64,000 bases of DNA from Stomorhina lunata. Its lineage: Eukaryota; Arthropoda; Insecta; Diptera; Rhiniidae. A program made the position numbers and the translations under genes. The stretch covers positions 58,219,000 to 58,282,999 of the forward strand of contig OW121740.1 of the NCBI GenBank assembly GCA_933228675.1, in the 5' to 3' direction. Below are positions 24,040 through 36,400 of this stretch, piece by piece. The notes under the pieces are model-generated. The model saw nothing but the letters and a program-made list of their open reading frames with translations. It searched no databases and had not been told where the DNA came from. The stretch's first letter is position 1. Each line of letters opens with the position of its first letter.

Positions 24040-24170
24040 TTGTTGTTGTTGTAACTGCGATATTATTATTAATATTGCAGAAGTAGCAGTCCTTGGTCGG
24101 AATCCTAAGATTTCCGAGTCGTTCCGGTATGAAGAACCGACTGCCTTGGGAACGTATTGAAAAACGTATA
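24040..24170 (-). repeat. Probable dispersed fly repeat with GTTCTTCATACCGGAACGAC core
   Basis: The minus strand reads CCCAAGGCAGTCGGTTCTTC then ATACCGGAACGACTCGG, ending in TTACAACAACAACAATAAAG. It is markedly GC-richer than its surroundings. I recall a very similar phrase as a common interspersed sequence in fly genomes, but cannot confirm it here. A short minus frame (23990-24193) covers it and is not thought to be a gene. Confidence 0.4.
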
Positions 24171-24479
24171 AGTATTTGGTTGCAAAGTGACAAAAGATCT
24201 ATACCGGGAGGGTAGTTCTTTGTTGGTTTTTCGAAATAATGATCAAATTCGGTTGAAAAGCCATATCTTGAAAATTGTCATCTGTACGTTGTTAACGATC
24301 TTAGAAGACTGCCAGCCCGCAGAACGGAACTAGTTGATATTATAAGTTATACTCAAACTTGGGTGTTGGACCTTGAAACCGATGATTCAGTTCAAGAGCC
24401 TCAACCAACAAATATAGATTAGACATAGTCCTTCCATATAAATCAGTGTGCAAAAAGAATTTTTATTTATGGACATTTT

Positions 24480-25060
24480 CACTTTCTTTAAGGTGGGGGT
24501 TTGCTCGTCCCACGAGAGCTAGAAGGAGACTTACCACTTTGATTGGTCTTACTATCTTTAGCAGCAACCACGACAGATTCCGAAATCAACTGCAGCTTTT
24601 GAGATGCAGAACTAAGATTTAAGGGATAGTAAGACCCTAAAGGGTGGTGAATTACCTTCTATCTTCACCGCGTTGGATAAAACTTAAGGAAATTCCTAAG
24701 AGCTGAAAATTATTCCAAAATTTTAAAGGCTTCCTCTTCTACTTCTTGACTAACACTATGACACATTTTGTGGATGATGATCTGGGGATAAAAAAAAATG
24801 CATATGCCATACGAAAGTACTAAACCTTAAAATCGTTTGGCGCTAGTAGGTGGAACTTTGGTATCATCGCTTAAACCTGAAATTCTTCAAATTCCGTCAG
24901 TAACTGTCACTCTAGCTGTGATATGTACGCATTCAGGAGATCTAAAGTTGGTTCGTTTGGTAAATAATCCTTCTCTTCAGTATCTTTCCCAAAAACTATA
25001 TCCTAGTTTTTGGGAAAGATACTTTTGTAAGAACTATAATTTTATGAGCTGATAATATGA
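24480..25060. pseudogene. GC-richer, coding-like relic of unknown identity
   Basis: This block has codon-like composition unlike the surroundings. On the minus strand a frame reads ...QKLQLISESVVAAKDSKTN then QSGKSPSSSRGTSKPPP and a stop (about 24625 down to 24497), and another reads KMCHSVSQEVEEEAFKILE (about 24768-24710). On the plus strand there is a 71-residue frame at 24837-25052. None matches a family I can name; a decayed retrotransposon or an old exon is possible. The 20-bp-arm hairpin at 24979-25023 lies in it. Confidence 0.3.
24979..25023. repeat. Perfect 20-bp inverted repeat with 5-bp loop
   Basis: AGTATCTTTCCCAAAAACTA, loop TATCC, then the exact reverse complement. A transcript would form an uninterrupted 20-bp stem. 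It stands alone, not in an array. Confidence 0.9.
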
Positions 25061-25468
25061 TTTTAGCTGGGCATGTGGTGTACCACATTACTTGAACACT
25101 TTTTAAAGTCGCTTTTATTGCACTTTTAAATATTTTCACTAAGAATTTGACAACGAAAAAACCAATATGTATATCACATTACCCGCACCATTTCCAATGC
25201 CGGAGGTTTTATTGTTTGTTTTTTCGTATTGATAAAAATAACGAGGACCGAATGGTCCTCTAATCTTTTGAGAGGTTTATCTTTCATGTAAGAATTTGAC
25301 AAACATTTTTGGCCCTGGTCTCAGGTCAACGTAAACTGTTAAATTTTTGTTAATTTTTCAGATATCTCCTTAACAGTATTCTCGAATTAGAGTTGTGTGT
25401 GAAATCTATAATGTTTTGATCCACAATTTAGATAAATTGTTATTTCAGGCGATATCGTATTTGACTCA

Positions 25469-26182
25469 TTATACCCTTCACCACCATAGGTGGAAAGGGT
25501 ATATTGGGTTTGTGCTGATGTTTGTAACGCATAGAAATATTGGTCTAAGACCCACCGTTTAGTGTACCAATCGACTTAGAATCGTAACTTTAAAGATAAT
25601 TGGATGAAATTTGGCACAGGCTCATATTTTGGTCCAAGGACGCTCCTTATTCTTTTTAGGTGAAATCGGACTATTTCGGGTGCCTCCCATAGGGATGCCT
25701 TCCCGGAATAGAGTTTTTGGTCCTATACAGTCACAAATTTAGTTGTTTTTTAATAATATTCAGCACAAATATTGCTTAACCTTAATCAGTGTTCCTAGAA
25801 ATCGGCCCATATTTGACCATACCTCCCATACAAGACACATACTCAGAAGACGTTTATATACACATAAAAGCACAAAATCGTTAATAACTTTAAAGATAAA
25901 TACACTTGATTACTTAAACTTTTCACAGATAAATATTTTATAAACATGAACCAAAAACCAAAATATGGTAAAAATTGGTCCACAATTGACCCTAGCTCCC
26001 ATATTAGGCCCTTAGCCGGAAATGATATGAATCTCGAAATTTTGAAAAAATAGCACATAGTACATATATGTATGTCTCTAAGACTTAAGGAAAACTTGTT
26101 TAATTATTGGTCCATATTTGGCCTTAGTAGTGAAGGGTATTATATAGTCGGGCTTGACCGACTATAGCATTTCTTACTTGTT
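25469..26182 (-). mobile_element. DINE-1-like element, full-length, inverted
   Basis: Reverse-complement copy of the family at 57242-58045: it begins ATACCCTTCACCACCATAGG and ends ATAGTCGGGCTTGACCGACTAT followed by AGCATTTCTTACTTGTT. The terminal ATAGTCGG/CCGACTAT inverted repeat forms a stem-loop a few bases inside the end, as Helitron-related elements often have. Internal short frames (25743-25943, 25843-26058) are non-coding by-products. The GGAC-rich core is poorly preserved in this copy. Confidence 0.75.
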
Positions 26183-27484
26183 TTTGTTTTATTTTGTTTG
26201 TTGGGATATTTCTTCTTTAATTTAACATTTATTTTTTGTGTTCAACATAAATTATTAATGCCATCATCATTAATAAATAGTGATACATAAAACCAAATTA
26301 TCCTTCGAAAAAAAAATATTACGCAAACAAAAGTGACAGATAGAGAAAGGGATCTATCTCTGTTTCGTTCAATAATAATGTATTAAAAATAAAATAATTT
26401 ATTAAATAATTCAATAGCCATATATATATACAAACAAACACACATTAATAATTTAACGAAAAAACTATTGAAGTTATGTACACTAATCGGCAAATGTGAA
26501 TTATTATTAATAACTTATCATTTAATGTAACAAGTATTAAAAACATGAGTGATTTTTAAACTTCATATTTTATATTTAATATAAATATTTTGATTAATAA
26601 CGGAAACAATACCAACAACTTGTCTTAGTCTAAAAACATTCACATCACAATATCTTGAAAACCGGATATACGATATTTAAAAGAGTATAGAAACTAACCC
26701 CTAAGTTTTACATGTCGTATGGTGTTATTTAATAATAGTAAAAAAAAAGCAACAACTACAACAATAACAATAAAAATAATCATATAAATTAATAATAACA
26801 ACAGCAGCAGAAGCAACAAAAATATTATAAATAAATTAATGTACACAAAAATGAGTTTTAACTGGCACTAATTAGCATTTAATTAACTGAAAAATTAATG
26901 AGTTCATATTGTTTATTCGAAGCTTGTTGCTGTTTGCTGCTGCCTTTATTATCATTATTATAATATTTTTTTTTTTTTTGTAACAATATTGAATTGTGAT
27001 GTTCGCTGATGATAATAAACTTTTAACACTGACCGAGTCAATGTATTCAGATCAAACAGTCCTTGCATTGATGTCCATTTTTGTTAAAACATAGTCAAAC
27101 TGACTAAAAATGAGAAATATAAATTAAAAAAGTATAATTTATAATAAGGATATATAAATAAATGTATGAAACACTTTAAAAACAATTTAAAAGGTCATCA
27201 TTAGCATTTAATGGTAAATTTTCGAGCATACTTTTAGGAGGAAATATTAATGGAATCAGTTTATTTATTAGCAGGGTAACTGAATTAGAAAAGAATTTCT
27301 GGTTAAAAAATTTTTTGAATAAGGTTACAAATTTTTAAAGAAATTCATTAAGTCAAACATTTTCCGAATGTTGCGTGGACTTTGTATAAAAATGTCGAAC
27401 GTTGTAAAGCTCAGTCACAGCCGAAACAATTAAAAAAATATATATGGTTTTATCGATATGGTTTTATTCGAATGGAGCTTAAAA
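26183..27484. other. No gene seen
   Basis: AT-rich with CAACAACTACAACAATAACA-type runs (26750-26830) and a T run at about 26968-26980. Confidence 0.5.
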
Positions 27485-27684
27485 GTGGGAGAGATTGTGG
27501 ACAACATAGGCATCTTACATGGCTCTGTGGTCTGAATTTTGAATGTTGAATTAGATATTTTAAAGCTTTCTGGAAGATGGCTGCCGTATCTGCTCACAAT
27601 CACCGCAAACGCAGCCGCTTGACAATTGCACAAGTTTTTGCAACGTTTGGTAATAGTGAATGAAAAGTGGATTCACCACAAATA
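27485..27684 (+). pseudogene. mariner-family transposase relic
   Basis: The frame from 27485 reads VGEIVDNIGILHGSVV, stop, ILNVELDILKLSGRWLPYLL, then after a deletion LQRLVIVNEKWIHHK. From family knowledge this matches the mariner order: helix-turn-helix (VxxIAxxxGISHGSV), the L-M-K-SARWVPRLL block, then the first catalytic segment V-DE-WIHH. Here the expected acidic residue in that last motif is N or E, two in-frame stops are present, and about 30 codons between LT and the catalytic motif are lost. It is too short and broken to be active. The minus frame at 27430-27633 is its shadow. Confidence 0.7.
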
Positions 27685-28559
27685 AAAAAAAAAAAAATTG
27701 AACCCCGGGGAAATAAAGTGTTAAATTTTTAATATATTAAAAAAAAAAAACATTACCGCATACATTTTCCACTATTAATTTTATTAAAATTCAACTTAGA
27801 TACTATTATACAAGCATATAGTCAAATTAAGACCGAAAAATGTTATTTTCGCGAAATTCTCAAATTTCAAATCGTAGGTACGGCGAAATGGTTTAAGATA
27901 TCAACACCATTTTTTCTGTGTTATTATTCTCTTATTTATTTGTTTTATGAAACTAAAACGATAATTTATAATTTGTAATATTTGTTGAACAAAATTTTCA
28001 AAAATTCAAAAAATGATTTTTTAAACCGGCCTAAGAAAAAAGTATAATTTTCTTATATGAAATAAACTAAATAAATTTGATAATATTGACAAAACTCATT
28101 TATTTAGTACTTATCATGTCTTACTTTGGAATTTCTATACTCTAAAGTATTAATGAAGTTATTGACAATCGAAGTAAAAAATCAGGTATTTTGCAAATTC
28201 TACGCGGGGCACGTTTTACCCATATCCGATTGATCTCAAATTTTCAGGGGACTATTTTTTGAAAAATAACTGGCACCCTAATGTAAGTTTTTAAGGCAAA
28301 AATTAATTAATTGGGCTACGAATTGTCCCCTCATCAGCCATAATCTCCAGATTTTAACCCGAGTGAGTAATTCTTGTTCAAAATTGGGAGAAATGGCTAG
28401 GCGGAAAAAGATTTGACTCCAACAACGAAATGATCTTCCAATAATTGTCAATCACGACAAATCATTTTTTTTTCAGAAGTTATACAAAAATTGGAGAAAC
28501 TGCATAAATAGAAGACTATCTTAAAAAATAAATTAACTTTTTGTATAAAAACCTGTGTG
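27685..28559. other. No gene seen
   Basis: AT-rich, with A runs near 27690 and 27740. No terminal repeat could be paired with the mariner relic. Confidence 0.4.
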
Positions 28560-29935
28560 TTAACCAAAAGGATCAAAAGTTGTCTGAATAAGACAAATAT
28601 TTTTCTAACAAAAGTTTTCCAAATCAGAGTTAGAGACACTTTTAATAAGAGAAGTGATGAATGTTAGCCGAAATTTTTTATATTCAGACAAAAGTTGTCG
28701 GATTCAGACAAAAGTTGTCAGATTTTATATTGATTTCAAATTCAGAACATTTATTGAAATTACAGAGGTTTAGTCTTCCAAATCAGACAAATAATTCTTT
28801 AATCAGACAAATTTCCCCAAAGAAATCAAGCTATATATGTATATAGAAAAAACTTATCTGAGTCATATACACTTTTAACTAAGAAAAGTGTAGACTCTTA
28901 GGTGCATTTTTTTATATTCGGACAAAAGTTGTCTGACTCAAATAAAAGTTGTATAATTCAAAAGAAGTTGTCGGGTTCCGAGGTATGTTGTATAATTCAG
29001 AAAAAAGTTGTCGGATTCCGAGGATAGTTGTAAGATTTAATATTGATTCCAAATTAAGACCATTTGTCGAAATTACAGAGGTTTGAAGTTCCAAATCAGA
29101 CAAACACTTCTGTAATCAGACAAATTTAACCAAGAAATCAAGCTATATATAAAAAAACGTGTGACTGAATCAGACACACTTTTAACTAAGAGAAGTGTTG
29201 ACTTTTAGGCGCATTTTCTTATTTTCAGACAAAAGATGTCTGACTCAAAGAAAAGTTGTATAATTTAGAAAAAAATTATCGGATGCAGAAAGAATTATCA
29301 GATTTTATATTGATTTCAAATTAAGACCATTTATCGAAATTACAGAGGTTTAAAGTTCCAAATCAGACAAACACTTCTGTAATCAGACAATTATCGAAGT
29401 TACAGAGGTTTCAAATCAGACAAACAAATCTTTAATCGGACACTTTTCCGCAAAAAAATCTAGCAAAATCAGACACACTTTTAACTAAGAGAAGTGTTGA
29501 CTTTTAGACGCATTTTTTTATATTCAGACAAAAGATGTCTGATTCAAAGAAAAGTTGTATAATTTAGAAAAAAATTATCGGATGCAGAAAGAATTATCAG
29601 ATTTTATATTGATTTCAAATTAAGACCATTTATCGAAATTACAGAGGTTTTAAGTTCCAAATCAGACACACACTTCTGTAATCAGACAAATTTCCCCAAG
29701 AAATCAAGCTGTATATAAAAAAAATGTGACTGAATTAACACACTTTTAACTAAGAGAAGTGTTGACTCTTAGGCGTAATTTGTTATATTCAGACACAATT
29801 TGTCTGATAAAAAATAAAAGTTGTATAAAAGTTGTATAAAAGTTGTATAATTCAAAAAAAAATTGTCGAATTCAATTCGAAGAATTCTCAGATTTCAAAT
29901 TGAGACCATTTATCGAAATTATAGAGGTTTAATGT
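28560..29935 (+). repeat. Tandem repeat, five units of ~230-310 bp, with satellite-like phrases
   Basis: ACACTTTTAACTAAGAGAAG and variants start near 28636, 28869, 29176, 29475 and 29739. Each unit then has GACTTTTAGGCGCATTTTTT, ATTCAGACAAAAGTTGTCTG, GATTTTATATTGATTTCAAA and AAATTACAGAGGTTT. The phrases CAGACAAAAGTTGTCTGA are inverted repeats akin to the GTTG...CAAC dyad of the 35-bp satellite, so this looks like a long-unit, decayed relative of it. The short frames here are not genes. Confidence 0.78.
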
Positions 29936-30118
29936 TTTTTTTAGGAAAAAATAGTTAAAAAAATAGATTTTTAACAATTTTAGTGATTCTAAATTTGACC
30001 AATTTTCCATTTAAGAAAATAAACATATTTTGATATTTTTTTTACAATAAAAAAAAATGATTTTTAAGAAAATTTTTTTAAAATATAAAAAAATGTAAGT
30101 TATTACGATTTAAGGACA

Positions 30119-30249
30119 GGGCCAAATCTCCACATTTGATATCGATCGAAATCTAGGGATTTTCAAAATAAATTATTTTGCAAAAATTTTAATAAATGTT
30201 TCTGAAATATTTTACATTTCGATCGATATCGAATGCGGCAATTTGGCCC
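30119..30249. mobile_element. 131-bp MITE with GGGCCAAAT termini
   Basis: The left end GGGCCAAATCTCCACATTTG ATATCGATCGAAAT and the reverse complement of the right end, GGGCCAAATTGCCGCATTCG ATATCGATCGAAAT, match over 34 positions with three differences. The ~60-bp centre includes CAAAATAAATTATTTTG. It is a short relative of the longer copies at 30457-30763 and 46140-47270. Confidence 0.75.
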
Positions 30250-30456
30250 AAGTTTTTCAAATTAGCTTTGCATGGATTTCCATTTTATATGAAGAATTTG
30301 AATGATTCCGAATTGAGGACCTTTATGTCTAATTCATACTAATTTTTCTCCGATCCATACTATATTTCTCTATAAAAAGTTGATTCACTCTGGCAAACTT
30401 TTCCATAATAAAGAATGTCTGAATTTGACAATAGTTTTGAGAGTTTTCTCTACAAA

Positions 30457-30763
30457 AATTTGATATCGATCGAAATGTAACATATTTAAGGAAAATTTGT
30501 GTAGCATACCTTTAGGATAATCTAAATAATATACAACATATAAGGTTCACTATATAATAACTAATTCGTCAAAAGTTCCCCTGATAGTAAAATAATTTTA
30601 TTAAAACTTAATGTTTTGGCAGACAAACGGATATGCAGGGATATCAAATTTTATTAAACTTTTTGCAAAATAAATTATTTTGAATATCCCTAAGGTATGT
30701 TAGACAATATTTGCTTAAAAGTCCGAGTTTTCAAACGATATCGGATAAGGCAATTTGGTGCCT
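30457..30763. mobile_element. Longer member of the same GATATCGATCGAAAT family
   Basis: Begins TTTGATATCGATCGAAATGT and ends CGATATCGGATAAGGCAATTTGG, which corresponds to the termini of the 131-bp MITE. Internal landmarks TTTAGGATAATCTAAATAATA, GATAGTAAAATAATTTTATT and ATCCCTAAGGTATGTTAGACA recur at 46170-46310 and 47095-47220. Non-coding. Confidence 0.65.
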
Positions 30764-30773
30764 GTTTGTTTCA

Positions 30774-31095
30774 GAAAAAATTTTATCTCTAAAATGTCTG
30801 ACTAAGAGGAACATTTTTGTGATTCGGACAAACTTTTTTGTATAAAACGCTTTTCTATAATAAAGACTGTCTGATTTAGGCAAAAGTTGTCTGTTTGTAT
30901 GAAAAATGTCTGATTCAGGAGAACTTGTTTGTGACTCGGAAAAACTTTTATGTATGAAAAGTTGGTTTACTTTGATGAACCTGGCTTTATTAATGTTTTA
31001 GGAAAATTCTAAACAAACTTTTCTCTATTACAATAAGTCCGTTTTGGTAAAGTAATTTTCTAACTAAAAAAGTTGTCCTATTCAGACAAAATTTC
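30774..31095 (+). repeat. Highly decayed satellite remnants
   Basis: Scattered phrases such as AATGTCTGACTAAGAGGAACA, GATTCGGACAAACTTTTTTG, AAAGTTGTCTG and TTCTCTATTA recall the 35-bp satellite at low identity. Similar phrases occur at 30350-30445. Confidence 0.5.
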
Positions 31096-32859
31096 CTCTT
31101 TAAAAAGAAGCAAATAAGAGCTTTTATTTCTATAATTTTTAATTAATTTATAAGTATGTAAAGTTTTAACAAAAAAAAAACTGAACTATGTATGTATGTG
31201 TGTGTTTTTCATTATAATACTCCTACAATTTATGATAAAATGATTTTAAAAGAGCATTTTTAAATAAATCATTTTAATAAAGTATGGAAAAAATGTGTAA
31301 GTTAACGCCTATTGGATTTTAATAAAATTGTTGATAGCAGAAAAATGCGTTGATTAATTAAATGTGAAAAATTAAATATAATATTTTATTAATTGTGGTT
31401 AAAATATTTAATCATTTCAAATGAATTGTTGTGTTAATATCAAAAAGTTAAACAAATTTTACATTAGAGTATATTTAATATTTATAAAACCTTTAAATAT
31501 TAAATTTTAATTTATATTAGACAAAAAAAAATTAAAAAAATTCCAATTTTAGGTTTTCTCATTAAACTCTTGAGTTTTTTTTTTAAACGAAATTTGAAAA
31601 GTTTTTCCAAGTTTATCGAGAGCGAATGAAACCAAAAAGACAAGCAACTGATGGCAAATTAATTGATTTAAAAAAAAAAAAACAGGACCATTTTGTCGAG
31701 TAGTGGTTGCTGTAAATAAACCTTTCCGTTACAGGAAGATAAATAAAATTAAGGAAAAAAATGGAGAAAATGAGAAAGTTCTACGACATCTAAGCAAATA
31801 ATAAAAACGTTAAAGTCGAAAGAAAAAAAAAGCAAATAACATTTAACCTTTTAAGGCGTAAGTAATCTAGGGAGGGAAAGGCAAAAGGTTGAAGATTTTT
31901 CGAAAATCATTATAAAAACGGGGATAAGAAAAGACAAATATATCTTGTCTATTTTATTTGTGTTTATTTTAGCCCCAAGAGCAATAATTGTTGGCTTAAA
32001 AGTCTGTTGTCTGCTTGTTTTTACTCCTCGCTCTCATTTTGTATTTGTATAGCATACATTAAGGAGTCACGTTAAACTTAACGAAAAATGATATCGACAA
32101 AAAAAGTGAATAAGAAGTTTTTGAGTAAATGAGAAAAAAAAAACAACATCACGACTTGTTCTTAAACAATTTTTACTTAATTATGAAACTTGTTAAATAT
32201 TAATGAGTACAAGTACAAAAAAAAAAAAACAAAAAGCAGCAACAACAACTTTAACTTCAAGGTATGACAGTGAAAACGAATAAATAGGAATGCTTTATAA
32301 TTCTTACCATATTTATTCTGATGTCTGCATCTTATTAAAAACTTCTAATTTTTCTCAACTATTACAAATGAAACTGAAAGATTGTTGAAAATAATTAACA
32401 GTCAAATAAAGTTTACAGCTGTAAAGTAGACTTTAATGAAATGCAGTTTTAATGAAACAATAACAAACTTTCAGGTAAGTATTGCATATTTTTAGGACTT
32501 GAGTGTAAAAACATAAATTAAAGCATACTTTTGAGAAATTTTATTAAAAAGTTGAACGTAATGAGATAAACTAGCGAAAAAGTGGTGACAATTAGTATTC
32601 AAGTGGTTAAGAAATGAAATGAATTAAAGCAACTACATTTAATTATAAGTTTGCTAGTGAAAATGTTTGAGCAATTTTGACAACTAACGATGACGATTAA
32701 ATCAAGAACAGTTTCGTAAAGGTAGTCCAAAATCGGTTTTTTGCGAAAATCATTGATACAAAACTGCAATACATGTAACTTATCATGAGGTTAATTTACC
32801 TTTTATATTATTGGTATAATTTGACAATCGCTTATTAACGGCTTGTGTCAATTGGTCAC
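31096..32859. other. No gene seen
   Basis: Very AT-rich with several A or T homopolymer runs. No terminal repeats or coding frames were recognised. Confidence 0.5.
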
Positions 32860-33115
32860 TATAAATGCAAAAAAATACGATCGCAATGACAACATAAAAG
32901 ATGACAAAACGTGGATCTATGCTAGTGATGTTCAGAACGACAACAAAATTTATGTACCACAAGTGGTAGGAAAACAGTAATAATGGACATCCCTCATCTA
33001 TGCGGAAAGCCCAAAAGTAAGCACAAACTGACTGTGTTTGTTTTAATACAAGTAAGATCCAAAAAAGTAATTCGAACTGGAACTGTCTGTATATGAGTTA
33101 TCCGTTATTGAGTTA
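32860..33115 (+). pseudogene. Probable mariner-like transposase relic
   Basis: One frame reads KKYDRNDNIKDDKTWIYASD and continues VQNDNK; after frame changes SKHKLTVFVLIQ and KKVIRTG follow. In insect mariner transposases the order KKYDRG...DESWIYAYDPE...SKxKVMLTVFFD...GxVHxEF is expected, and the spacing fits. The catalytic DE is DK here, two stops follow VVGKQ, and no inverted terminal repeats were found. The alternative is chance similarity. Confidence 0.42.
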
Positions 33116-33484
33116 TTCGCCTTATGCTTGGCACCCAATTACCTCTGTTTGTTACCGAATATTGAAAATTGTTTAAGAGGACAACGTTTTTTGATACCTA
33201 TTCAAGCGGTAAATGTAAGTTTTTAAAATACTTAAATCACAATCTTATATTGATATTTATGAAGAATATTTTAATATTTAAAGTTACTCGACAACATACA
33301 TTTGTTTTCTCTAGCCTCAAAACATAATAGGCAACCCTCGTATTTGTATGTTATGTCATTAATTTTGATTCGGGAATTGTTTTCAATACAAAATTTCTTT
33401 CAAATTATCTCAAAAAATCTTTTGAAGGCAGATAAAATCGAAACTAACGAGGTTTCATAGAAAAAATCCTGATCTCCTAAAAGT

Positions 33485-36400
33485 ATTCTACAATTATATT
33501 TGAAAAGTTCTAAATCAAATGAACTTTTCTATATGAACTTTTCTATATGAAAAGTTCATCTAAATCAGATGAACTTTTCTATATGAAAAGTTTATTTAAA
33601 TCAGATGAACTTTTCTATATGAACATTTCATCTAACTCAGATGAACTTTTCTATATGAAAAGTTCATCTAAATCAGATGAACTTTTCTATATGAAAAGTT
33701 TATTTAAATCAGATGAACTTTTCTATATGAACATTTCATCTAAATCAGATGAACTTTTCTATATGAAAAGTTCATCTAAATCAAATGAACTTTTCTATAT
33801 GAAAAGTTCATCTAAATCAGATGAACTTTTCTATATGAAAAGTTCATCTAAATCAGATGAACTTTTCTATATGAAAAGTTCATCTAAATCAGATGAACTT
33901 TTCTATATGAAAAGTTCATCTAAATCAGATAAACTTTTCGATATGAAAAGTTCATCTAAATCAGATGAACTTTTCTATATGAAAAGTTCATCTAAATCAG
34001 ATGAACTTTTCTATATGAAAAGCTCATCTAAATCAGATGAACTTTTCTATATGAAAAGTTCATCAAAATCAGATGAACTTTTTTATATGAAAAGTTCATC
34101 TATATCAGATGAACTTTTCTATATGAAAAGTTCATCTTAATCAGATGAACTTTTCTATATGAAAAGTTCATCTAAATCAGATGAACTTTTCTATATGAAA
34201 AGTTCATCTAAATCAGATGAACTTTTCTATATGAACATTTCATCTAAATCAGATGAACTTTTCTATATGAACATTTCATCTAAATCAGATGAACTTTTCT
34301 TTATAAAAAGTTCATCTAAATCAGATGAACTTTTCTATAGAAAAAGTTCATCTAAATCAGATGAACTTTTCTATATGAAAAGTTCATCTAAATCAGATGA
34401 ACTTTTCTATATGAAAAGTTCGTCTAAATCAGATGAACTTTTCTATATGAAAAGTTCATCTAAATCAGATGACCTTTTCTATATGAACATTTCATCTAAA
34501 TCAGATGAACTTTTCTATGTGAAAAGTTCATCTAAATCAGATGAACTTTTCTATATAAAAAGTTCATCTAAATCAGATGAACTTTTCTATATGAAAAGTT
34601 CATCTAAATCAGACGAACTTTTCTATATGAAAAATCCATCTAAATCAGATGAACTTTTCTATATCAAAAGTTCATCTAAATCAGATGAACTTTTCTATAC
34701 GAAACGTTCGTCTAAATCAGATGAACTCATCTAAATCAGATAAAATTTTCTATATGGAAAGTTCATCTAAAACGGTTGAACTTTTCTATATAAAAAGTTC
34801 ATCTAAATCAGATGAACTTTTCTATATAAAAAGTTCATTTAAATCAGATGAACTTTTCTATATCAAAAGTTCATCTAAATCAGATGAACTTTTCTATATG
34901 AAAAGTATTCTACAATTATATTTGAAAAGTTCTAAATCAAATGAACTTTTCTATATGAAAAGTTCATCTAAATCAGATGAACTTTTCTATATGAAAAGTT
35001 CATCTAAATCAGATGAACTTTTCTATATGAAAAGTTTATCTAAATCAGATGAACTTTTCTATATGAAAAGTTCATCTAAATCAGATGAACTTTTCTATAT
35101 GAAAAGTTCATCTAAATCAGATAAACTTTTCTATATGAAAAGTTCATCTAAATCAGATGAACTTTTCTATATGAAAAATTCATCTAAATCAGATGAACTT
35201 TTCTATATGAAAAGTTCATCTAAATCAGATGAACTTTTCTATATGAAAAGTTCATCTAAATCAGATGAACTTTTCTATATGAAAAGTTTATTTAAATCAG
35301 ATGAACTTTTCTATATGAACATTTCATCTAAATCAGATGAACTTTTCTATATGAAAAGTTCATCTAAATCAAATGAACTTTTCTATATGAAAAGATCATC
35401 TAAATCAGATGAACTTTTCTATATGAAAAGTTCATCTAAATCAGATGAACTTTTCTATATGAAAAGTTCATCTAAATCAGATGAACTTTTCTATATGAAA
35501 AGTTCATCTAAATCAGATAAACTTTTCGATATGAAAAGTTCATCTAAATCAGATGAACTTTTCTATATGAAAAGTTCATCTAAATCAGATGAACTTTTCT
35601 ATATGAAAAGCTCATCTAAATCAGATGAACTTTTCTATATGAAAAGTTCATCAAAATCAGATGAACTTTTTTATATGAAAAGTTCATCTATATCAGATGA
35701 ACTTTTCTATATGAAAAGTTCATCTTAATCAGATGAACTTTTCTATATGAAAAGTTCATCTAAATCAGATGAACTTTTCTATATGAAAAGTTCATCTAAA
35801 TCAGATGAACTTTTCTATATGAACATTTCATCTAAATCAGATGAACTTTTCTATATGAACATTTCATCTAAATCAGATGAACTTTTCTTTATAAAAAGTT
35901 CATCTAAATCAGATGAACTTTTCTATAGAAAAAGTTCATCTAAATCAGATGAACTTTTCTATATGAAAAGTTCATCTAAATCAGATGAACTTTTCTATAT
36001 GAAAAGTTCGTCTAAATCAGATGAACTTTTCTATATGAAAAGTTCATCTAAATCAGATGACCTTTTCTATATGAACATTTCGTCTAAATCAGATGAACTT
36101 TTCTATGTGAAAAGTTCATCTAAATCAGATGAACTTTTCTATATAAAAAGTTCATCTAAATCAGATGAACTTTTCTATATGAAAAGTTCATCTAAATCAG
36201 ACGAACTTTTCTATATGAAAAATCCATCTAAATCAGATGAACTTTTCTATATCAAAAGTTCATCTAAATCAGATGAACTTTTCTATACGAAACGTTCGTC
36301 TAAATCAGATGAACTCATCTAAATCAGATAAAATTTTCTATATGGAAAGTTCATCTAAAACGGTTGAACTTTTCTATATAAAAAGTTCATCTAAATCAGA

